The position numbers and the translations under genes are program-made. From NCBI RefSeq assembly GCF_001956915.1, contig NZ_MLJO01000026.1:122680-186679 (forward strand): a DNA stretch of 64,000 nt, given 5' to 3'. Shown here piece by piece: positions 58,614 to 64,000 of the stretch. This stretch comes from Intrasporangium flavum. GTDB lineage: Bacteria; Actinomycetota; Actinomycetes; Actinomycetales; Dermatophilaceae. The first letter of the stretch is position 1. Every line of letters starts with the position of its first letter. Under the pieces are notes generated by a model that was not told the DNA's origin, ran no database searches, and was given only the letters and a program-made list of their open reading frames with translations.

Positions 58614-59653
58614 CAGCCCACCCTCTCACCGGCGCGGTCGGCCGGTGCCGCACCGTCCACGCCGTCCACGCCGTCCACGCCGTGCACGCCCTCCACGCCG
58701 TCGGCGTCGGGACGGATGGCGAGGAACGCCGCGCCGACCGCCGCGACGGGGAGCGAGGCCGGCAGCAGCCCGAACCGGTCGGGCAGGTCGAGCGCCGCGA
58801 CGAGCCGCGAGGCCCGTGAGCGCCGCACGAGGTCGGACCGGACCGCGTCGTGCAGCGGGGCACCGAGCCCGGCGAGCCCGCCGCCGGCGACCACGTGCTC
58901 GGCGCCCGAGGCCAGCGCGAGCACCTGGACCGCGAGCCCGATGCCGCTCGCGAGGACGTCGACGGCCACCCGTGCCGCGAGGTCGCCCGCCGCGGCCGCG
59001 ACGAACGGGTCCGGGGCCAGGCGGGTGCGCTGCGGCCAGAGCCGGGCCAGCGCCGAGCCGGAGGCGACGGTCTCGAGGCAGCCGACCTGCCCGCACGAGC
59101 AGGGGACGTCGCCGGCGACGGGCAGGTGCCCGATCTCCCCGGCGGCGCCCGCGATCCCGCGCACGACGACGCCGTCGCGCACCACCGCGGAGGCCAGGCC
59201 GGTACCGAGGTTGAGGTAGGCGAGCGCCCCGGGGCCGGAGCCGCCCGGCCCGGCGTCGCCGGACGCGTCGACCGTCAGCCGCCAGGCGCCGAGCGCCGCG
59301 GCCTTGACGTCGTTCTCGACGGCGACGGGGTGCCCGAGCCGGAGCCCGAGCCCGCCCGCGAGGTCGACCGCCTCGACGTCGAGGTTGACGGCGTGCCGCG
59401 CGAGTCCCGTCGCGGGGTCGACGAGCCCGGGCATGCAGGCGCCGACGCCGGCCACCTCGGCCACGCCGCCCGCCTCGAGCGCGACCTCGAGCGCGAGCCG
59501 CGCCGCGACCTCGACGACGCCGTGCGGCCCTCGCCCGGACGGCGTCGTGCGCAGCGCCAGCACCGACGCGTCCGGCGCGACGAGGGCTACGGCGGTCTTC
59601 GTGCCGCCGATGTCGATCCCGAGCCGCGGCGCCGGACCGGCGCCCGGTCTCAC
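58613..59653 (-). CDS. ROK-family sugar kinase (probable GlcNAc kinase)
   Basis: This 346-residue ROK kinase has LGIDIGGTKTAVAL, a catalytic Asp in VENDVKAAALG, AGEIGHLPV and the zinc motif CSCGQVGCLETVASGSAL. It would phosphorylate N-acetylglucosamine or a related sugar. GTG 59653 overlaps the GH3 stop (GTGA). The C-terminus ends in Gly-Val-Asp repeats coded by 9-bp units, unlike typical ROK proteins. It lies between hexosaminidase and NagB, which supports the role. Confidence 0.9.
   Translation of the reverse strand: MRPGAGPAPRLGIDIGGTKTAVALVAPDASVLALRTTPSGRGPHGVVEVAARLALEVALEAGGVAEVAGVGACMPGLVDPATGLARHAVNLDVEAVDLAGGLGLRLGHPVAVENDVKAAALGAWRLTVDASGDAGPGGSGPGALAYLNLGTGLASAVVRDGVVVRGIAGAAGEIGHLPVAGDVPCSCGQVGCLETVASGSALARLWPQRTRLAPDPFVAAAAGDLAARVAVDVLASGIGLAVQVLALASGAEHVVAGGGLAGLGAPLHDAVRSDLVRRSRASRLVAALDLPDRFGLLPASLPVAAVGAAFLAIRPDADGVEGVHGVDGVDGVDGAAPADRAGERVG
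58653..58706. repeat. 9-bp repeats coding Gly-Val-Asp tail
   Basis: Units based on GTCCACGCC recur about five to six times at the 3' end of the ROK kinase gene, in frame. Confidence 0.75.
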
Positions 59654-61068
59654 GTGCCGACCCCGAGGTAGCGACCGAGGGCCCGCGCCACGACGACGGA
59701 CCCGCCGTAGGCGACGAGGTCGGCACCTCCGCGGGGCCAGCCGCAGTCCACGACGATCGTCGGGTGGCCTTGCACGCGAAGCTCGCTCGCGACCCGCCAG
59801 GCCGGGTGCGTCGGCGCCAGGCCTCGGGCGGCGACCGCCACCTTGGCCCCCTCCGGCACGTCCGAGACCGGCACGGTGAGTCCGGCCGCGAGCGGCCCCC
59901 AGGCGACGCGTCCCACGGCGAGGTTGGGGTCGGAGGCGACCTGCACGATGCACGGCACCCCCTCGGCGGCCCGCCAGGCGTCGCTCGCGGGCGTCGTCGT
60001 GAAGCCGTCGGAGAGCAGGTCGTCGGCCCAGACCCCGGCCGAGCCGGGTCGCTCCGAGGACACCGGTCCCGGCGGGAAGGTGGCCGACAGCAGGGCGACG
60101 CGGTCGGCGGCGTCCTCGAGGCGGCTCACCGGCAGGCGCCCCTCGTCCACGGCCGCGACGACCGCGTCGACGACCGCGAGCAGCTCCGCCTCGGTCGTCT
60201 CCGAGCCGATGCAGAGCAGGTCGCAGCCCGCGGCGAGCGCCCGCACGGCGGCCTCGGGGATGCCGGTCACCGCGGACGCGCCCGCCATGTCGAGCGCGTC
60301 GGAGACGATGACGCCGGTGAAGCCGAGCCGCCCGCGCAGCACGTCGCCGAGGACGACGGGCGAGAACGTCGCCGGGCGGTCGGGGTCGATGGCCGACACG
60401 ACGACGTGCGAGGTCATGACCGACGCGACGCCCGCCTCGACCGCGGCCCGGAACGGCTCGAGCTCGCGGGCGTCGAGGACCTCGAGCCCGGCGTCGACGC
60501 GCGGGAGGGCGAGGTGGGAGTCGGTGACGGTGTCGCCGTGGCCGGGGAAGTGCTTGGCGCAGGCCGCGACGCCGACCGACTGGATGCCCTCGACGTAGGC
60601 CGCCGAGTGCCGGGCCACGTGCCCCGCGTCGGCACCGAAGCTCCGCGAGCCGATGACCGGGTTCTCGTCGGCGGAGTTGACGTCGACGACGGGCGCGAGG
60701 TCGAGGTTGATGCCGTAGGAGGCGAGCTCGGTGCCGATGACCGACGCCGACCGACGCGTCAGGCCGGTGTCGTCGAGGCGGCCGAGGAGGGCGTTGCCCG
60801 GCTGGGTCGACCCGGTCGGGTAGTGCAGCCGGGTGACGTCGCCGCCCTCCTCGTCGACCGAGACGAGCAGGCGCGGCGCGGCCGCCCGGAGGTCGGCGCA
60901 CAGTGCCGCGAGCTGGTCGGGGTCGACGACGTTCGCGCCGTAGAGGCACACCGCGGCCAGGCCGGACGCGTGCTCGCGCGCGACCCAGTCGGGCGGCGTC
61001 GTGCCGACGAAACCGGGCATGAGCGTGCCGAGGACGAGGCGCCGCAGCGCCTCTCGGGAGATCGTCAT
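59650..61068 (-). CDS. GH3 beta-N-acetylhexosaminidase (NagZ-like)
   Basis: This 472-residue GH3 enzyme has the NagZ motif AKHFPGHGDTVTDSHL and the nucleophile region VIVSDALDMAG. It is intracellular (no signal peptide) and would cleave GlcNAc from chitobiose-like sugars or muropeptides brought in by the transporter. A C-terminal domain beyond about 350 residues is an extra not found in E. coli NagZ. ATG 61068 lies 1 nt past the permease stop. Confidence 0.93.
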   Translation of the reverse strand: MTISREALRRLVLGTLMPGFVGTTPPDWVAREHASGLAAVCLYGANVVDPDQLAALCADLRAAAPRLLVSVDEEGGDVTRLHYPTGSTQPGNALLGRLDDTGLTRRSASVIGTELASYGINLDLAPVVDVNSADENPVIGSRSFGADAGHVARHSAAYVEGIQSVGVAACAKHFPGHGDTVTDSHLALPRVDAGLEVLDARELEPFRAAVEAGVASVMTSHVVVSAIDPDRPATFSPVVLGDVLRGRLGFTGVIVSDALDMAGASAVTGIPEAAVRALAAGCDLLCIGSETTEAELLAVVDAVVAAVDEGRLPVSRLEDAADRVALLSATFPPGPVSSERPGSAGVWADDLLSDGFTTTPASDAWRAAEGVPCIVQVASDPNLAVGRVAWGPLAAGLTVPVSDVPEGAKVAVAARGLAPTHPAWRVASELRVQGHPTIVVDCGWPRGGADLVAYGGSVVVARALGRYLGVGT

Positions 61069-61069
61069 G

Positions 61070-61957
61070 TCAGCCCTTCACCGCCCCGCCGACCAGGCCG
61101 TTGCTCATCCGCCCTTGGACGACGAGGAAGAAGACGATGACCGGCACGGCCACGACCGTCGAGGCGGCCATGACCTGACCCCAGTCGGTCTCGCGGGTCG
61201 CGCTGGCCTGCACGAAACCGCGCAGCCAGAGCGGGAGCGTCCGCGCCTGGTCCTCGGTCATGACCACGAGCGCCACGGTGAACTCGTTCCACGCCTGAAG
61301 GAACGCGTACACGCTCGAGGCGACGACGCCGGGAGCCAGCAGCGGGAAGGTGATCCGCAGGAACGCCTGGGTGCGCGAGAGCCCGTCCACCATCCCCGCC
61401 TCCTCGAGCTCGACCGGCACCCCGGCGACGAAGCCGCGCAGCATCCACACGGTGAACGGCACGACGGCCGCCGTGTAGAGGATCGCCAGACCGAGGACGT
61501 TGTTGAGCAGGCCGACCGAGCTCATCATCTTGTACTGCGCGATGAACAGGCCCTCGGCCGGGAGCATCTGGATGAGGAGCAGGGCGAGCACGAACGTGCG
61601 GCGGCCCCGGAACCGGAACCGGCTGATCGCGAGCGCGCCGAGGAAGGCGATGACGATCGCCGCGACCACGGTCGTCAGCGTCACGAGGAGCGAGATCCCC
61701 AGGGCGCGGAGGAATCCCGGGTCCTGCAGGACGGTGCGGAAGTTGTCGAGCGACCCGCCGAAGGGCAGGAACGTCGGCGTGGTCCGCTGCAGGGTGACCT
61801 TGTCGAGGAAGGCCGAGTTCAGCATCCAGTACACCGGGAAGGCCCAGACGAGGGCGAGGGCGACGGCGAGGACCGTGAGGAGCGTGCGGCGCGTCGTGCG
61901 CCGCGTCGTGCGACGCGTCGTGTGATGCGAGCGGGTCGGGCGCGTCAGGGCGCTCAC
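61070..61957 (-). CDS. ABC sugar permease (MalG/DasC-like)
   Basis: This 295-residue inner-membrane subunit has six helices, preceded by an Arg/Thr repetitive N-terminal tail TRRTTRRTTRRT. The EAA loop is EEAGMVDGLSRTQAFLRITFPLLAPG. With 61954-62904 it forms a sugar channel. GTG/ATG 61957 overlaps the stop of the other permease (4 nt). Confidence 0.94.
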   Translation of the reverse strand: MSALTRPTRSHHTTRRTTRRTTRRTLLTVLAVALALVWAFPVYWMLNSAFLDKVTLQRTTPTFLPFGGSLDNFRTVLQDPGFLRALGISLLVTLTTVVAAIVIAFLGALAISRFRFRGRRTFVLALLLIQMLPAEGLFIAQYKMMSSVGLLNNVLGLAILYTAAVVPFTVWMLRGFVAGVPVELEEAGMVDGLSRTQAFLRITFPLLAPGVVASSVYAFLQAWNEFTVALVVMTEDQARTLPLWLRGFVQASATRETDWGQVMAASTVVAVPVIVFFLVVQGRMSNGLVGGAVKG

Positions 61958-62904
61958 GGGGTCTCCTCCTTCATGAGGGAGCGGACGTAGTACCAGCTGA
62001 CCGCGACGGTGATCAGGAGCATGAGGATCGAGACCGCGCTGGCCGAGCCGAAGTCACCGGCGCCCGTGCCGAGCTGGTAGATGTACGTGCCGAGCAGGTG
62101 GGTCTCGTTGGCGACGCCACCGGCGTCCTGCAGCAGCTTGACCTGGGTGAACACGCGCAGGTCCCAGATGAGCTGGAGCAGCAGCACGATCGAGATGACC
62201 GGCGCGACGAGCGGCAGGATGATGTGCCGGAGGCGCAGCCAGCCGCCGGCACCGTCGATCTCGGCGGCCTCGAGCACCTCGGGCGACAGCTGCGTCAGCC
62301 CCGCGTAGATCGACAGGGCGACGAACGGCACGCTCATCCACACGACGATGACACCGGCGACGACGAAGAACGACAGCGGCTGCACGAGCCAGTTGTGCCC
62401 GGACGCGTCGACCCCGACCTGCTCGAGCAGCCAGTTGAGCAACCCGTTGCGCCAGTTGACGATCCACGTCCACACGGTCATCGAGGCGACGACCGGCATC
62501 GCCCACGCGAGCAGGAGCGCCACCTGCAGGCAGAGCCGCCCGACGCGTCCGGCCGCGCCCATGAGCAGCGCCAGGCCGAGGCCCACCACGACCGTCACGA
62601 GCGCGCAGACGACGCAGAAGACGAGCGAGCGGGCGACGACGAGCCAGAGGTTCGCGTCGGTGAGCAGGGCGACGTAGTTGTCGAGCCCGACCCACTCCGG
62701 CGGCTGCCCGAACTGTTGGGCGAGGCCGAACTTCTGGAAGCTCGTGACGACCTGCCAGCCCACCGGGTAGCCGAGGGCCACGAGGAGGACGAGCAGCGTC
62801 GGCACGGTGAGGACCGCGGGCGTGAGGCGTCGGGGCGGTCGGGGCGGGGCCACCGGGTCGGGGGCGCGGGAGGTGTCGGGCGGAGCGGGCGCCGTCGTGG
62901 TCAT
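61954..62904 (-). CDS. ABC sugar permease (MalF/DasB-like)
   Basis: This 316-residue permease has six to seven helices, with EAA loop EAAEIDGAGGWLRLRHIILPLVAP. It partners the MalG-like subunit; the energy ATPase (MsiK-like) is not encoded here, as is usual for such actinobacterial systems that share one ATPase. ATG 62904 starts after a Pro-rich short tail. Confidence 0.94.
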   Translation of the reverse strand: MTTTAPAPPDTSRAPDPVAPPRPPRRLTPAVLTVPTLLVLLVALGYPVGWQVVTSFQKFGLAQQFGQPPEWVGLDNYVALLTDANLWLVVARSLVFCVVCALVTVVVGLGLALLMGAAGRVGRLCLQVALLLAWAMPVVASMTVWTWIVNWRNGLLNWLLEQVGVDASGHNWLVQPLSFFVVAGVIVVWMSVPFVALSIYAGLTQLSPEVLEAAEIDGAGGWLRLRHIILPLVAPVISIVLLLQLIWDLRVFTQVKLLQDAGGVANETHLLGTYIYQLGTGAGDFGSASAVSILMLLITVAVSWYYVRSLMKEETP

Positions 62905-62937
62905 GACTGGCCTTTCGAGCCTGGGTCCGGGGGTGGG

Positions 62938-62971
62938 CCGGCGGCCGGGTGGAGGGGGTCCCGGCCGCCGG
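62938..62971 (-). terminator. Strong hairpin between solute-binding protein and permease genes
   Basis: A perfect 12-bp stem (CCGGCGGCCGGG) with a 10-nt loop sits in the gap after the solute-binding protein gene. Such hairpins often stabilise the upstream mRNA, giving more binding protein than permease. Confidence 0.6.
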
Positions 62972-63006
62972 AGCCGGTCAGGCGGTCTGGCGTGCGGCGC
63001 AGGCCG

Positions 63007-64000
63007 TCACTTGAGGTTGAGCAGCGGCGTGATCTTGGCGTCGTACTCCTTGGCCAGGGCCGTGAGGTCGGACGCGTCCTTGATCTTGGAGAAGAACTCC
63101 TCCATGACCATCTTCGACTCGACGGTCGCCCAGCCCGGGGCCGCCGGCGTCAGCTTCGAGGTGGCCGCCGAGTCGATCGTCGCCTTGGCGAACGCGTCGG
63201 TCCCGAGCGAGCTGACGTAGTCGGAGTTGGCCGGGCCGAGGCCGGCGCCGCCGAGCTTCTTCTGGTAGTCGGCCGAGAAGATGATCTTGAGCAGCTCGCG
63301 CGAGAGCTCCTGGTGCTGGCTCGCCTTGGAGATCGCGATGTTCGAGCCGCCGGCGAAGACCGGCGCCGGCTTGCCGTCGGTGCCCGGCAGGACGAACGCG
63401 GTGAACGTCTTGTCGTTCCACTCGCGGACCTTCTTGCCGTCCTTCTCCTTGAGGTCGCCGATGGAGAAGTGCGCCCAGCCCGGGGCCATGATCGTGGCGG
63501 CCGCGAGCGAGGTCTTGCCGGTGACGTTCTGGTTCTCGTCGAGGATCTCGTCCGCGTCGTTGACGTAGAGCCACGGCGTCTGGTCCTTGGCGTCGGCCGG
63601 GGCCTTGGAGGCGTTGCGGTAGAGGTCCTGCAGCTGGGTCAGGCCCTTGACGGTGTTCGGGTCCGACAGCGTCGAGACCCACTGCCCGTTCTCCTTCTTG
63701 GCGAGGTCGCCGCCGTTGGCGAAGATCCACGAGATGCCGTTGCGCCAGTCCTGGCCGCCGAGGAAGAACCCGCTGAAGTTCTTGATGTTGCGGGGGTTCT
63801 TGGCCGTGATCGTCTTGACGGCGGTGTTGAACTCCTCGAGCGTCTTCGGCGCGGCGACGCCCGCCTCCTTCCAGAGGTCGGCGCGGGCGAACATGTAGCG
63901 CGAGCCGAAGTAGTACGGCAGCGCGTACTTCTTGCCGTCGACCGAGCCGACGTCGACGAACGACTGGAGCAGCTTGCTGCCGCCGAGCTGGTCGTAGAGG
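63007..64000 (-). CDS. Extracellular solute-binding protein, C-terminal part (N-terminus outside window)
   Basis: This sugar-binding lipoprotein-type protein runs off the right edge; about 330 residues are seen with the frame open to base 64000. It begins in-window with LPYYFGSRYMFARADLW and has KNPRNIKNFSG and NLKxx-like end LNLK. Family is ABC type-1 sugar binding (MalE-like). It heads the aminosugar operon with the two permeases, GH3, ROK kinase and NagB; a chitooligosaccharide or GlcNAc ligand is likely. Confidence 0.9.
   Translation of the reverse strand, partial: LYDQLGGSKLLQSFVDVGSVDGKKYALPYYFGSRYMFARADLWKEAGVAAPKTLEEFNTAVKTITAKNPRNIKNFSGFFLGGQDWRNGISWIFANGGDLAKKENGQWVSTLSDPNTVKGLTQLQDLYRNASKAPADAKDQTPWLYVNDADEILDENQNVTGKTSLAAATIMAPGWAHFSIGDLKEKDGKKVREWNDKTFTAFVLPGTDGKPAPVFAGGSNIAISKASQHQELSRELLKIIFSADYQKKLGGAGLGPANSDYVSSLGTDAFAKATIDSAATSKLTPAAPGWATVESKMVMEEFFSKIKDASDLTALAKEYDAKITPLLNLK

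Overview
The window is about 64 kb of very GC-rich actinobacterial DNA. GTG starts are frequent, genes are densely packed, and GTGA/ATGA stop-start overlaps are common. Many start codons sit 6-7 nt behind a TANNNT -10 box with no Shine-Dalgarno, which indicates leaderless mRNAs. Gene content (LCP proteins, a class F sortase, an ECF42-type sigma module, a YcaQ-like winged-helix protein, a DrrAB exporter, a DasABC/NagB-type locus) fits a Micrococcales organism, perhaps Intrasporangiaceae. That placement is an inference. No rRNA, tRNA, CRISPR array, prophage or intact insertion sequence was seen, so this looks like chromosomal backbone.

Layout. 1-4.2 kb: MoxR ATPase, DUF58 and two VWA membrane proteins in one coupled operon. 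4.2-15.1 kb: a rhomboid-MprF fusion, a phosphoesterase, two winged-helix proteins, a protein of 24 uninterrupted Ser-x-x triplets, a secreted nuclease and a phosphotransferase. 15.1-23.3 kb: an acetyltransferase, a ChlD-like VWA protein and a ChlI-like ATPase that share a -10 region (probably partners), a CopD-like membrane protein with a coupled exported protein, and a DUF4397/class F sortase pair. 23.4-26.7 kb: two paralogous LCP genes, one frameshifted. 26.8-32 kb: a MazG-DUF429 fusion, an acetyltransferase, an SGNH esterase, an SDR, and a two-gene operon of a Pol-beta-type nucleotidyltransferase and a GyrA/ParC-like short protein. 32-46.4 kb: a DGPF protein/ECF sigma/hydrolase operon and assorted enzymes, including a GNAT protein lacking its acetyl-CoA loop. 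46.4-55.9 kb: three regulator-target modules with visible operators (TetR with an oxidoreductase, MerR with a DrrAB exporter, ArsR with an MFS transporter), plus esterase and deacetylase genes. 56-57.4 kb: dnaB, preceded by a 420-bp spacer with DnaA-box-like sites. 57.8-64 kb: an aminosugar operon (solute-binding protein, two permeases, GH3 hexosaminidase, ROK kinase, NagB) entering from beyond the right edge.

The best candidates for something undescribed are the nucleotidyltransferase plus GyrA-like operon (30577-31931) and the Ser-x-x repeat protein (11953-12387). Next come a dispersed 26-bp element in two divergent intergenic regions, a perfect 22-bp inverted repeat beside a 9-copy octamer array, an inverted repeat embedded in a gene, and strong excess of the palindrome GACGCGTC. 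All functions are read from sequence motifs alone; no database search was possible.
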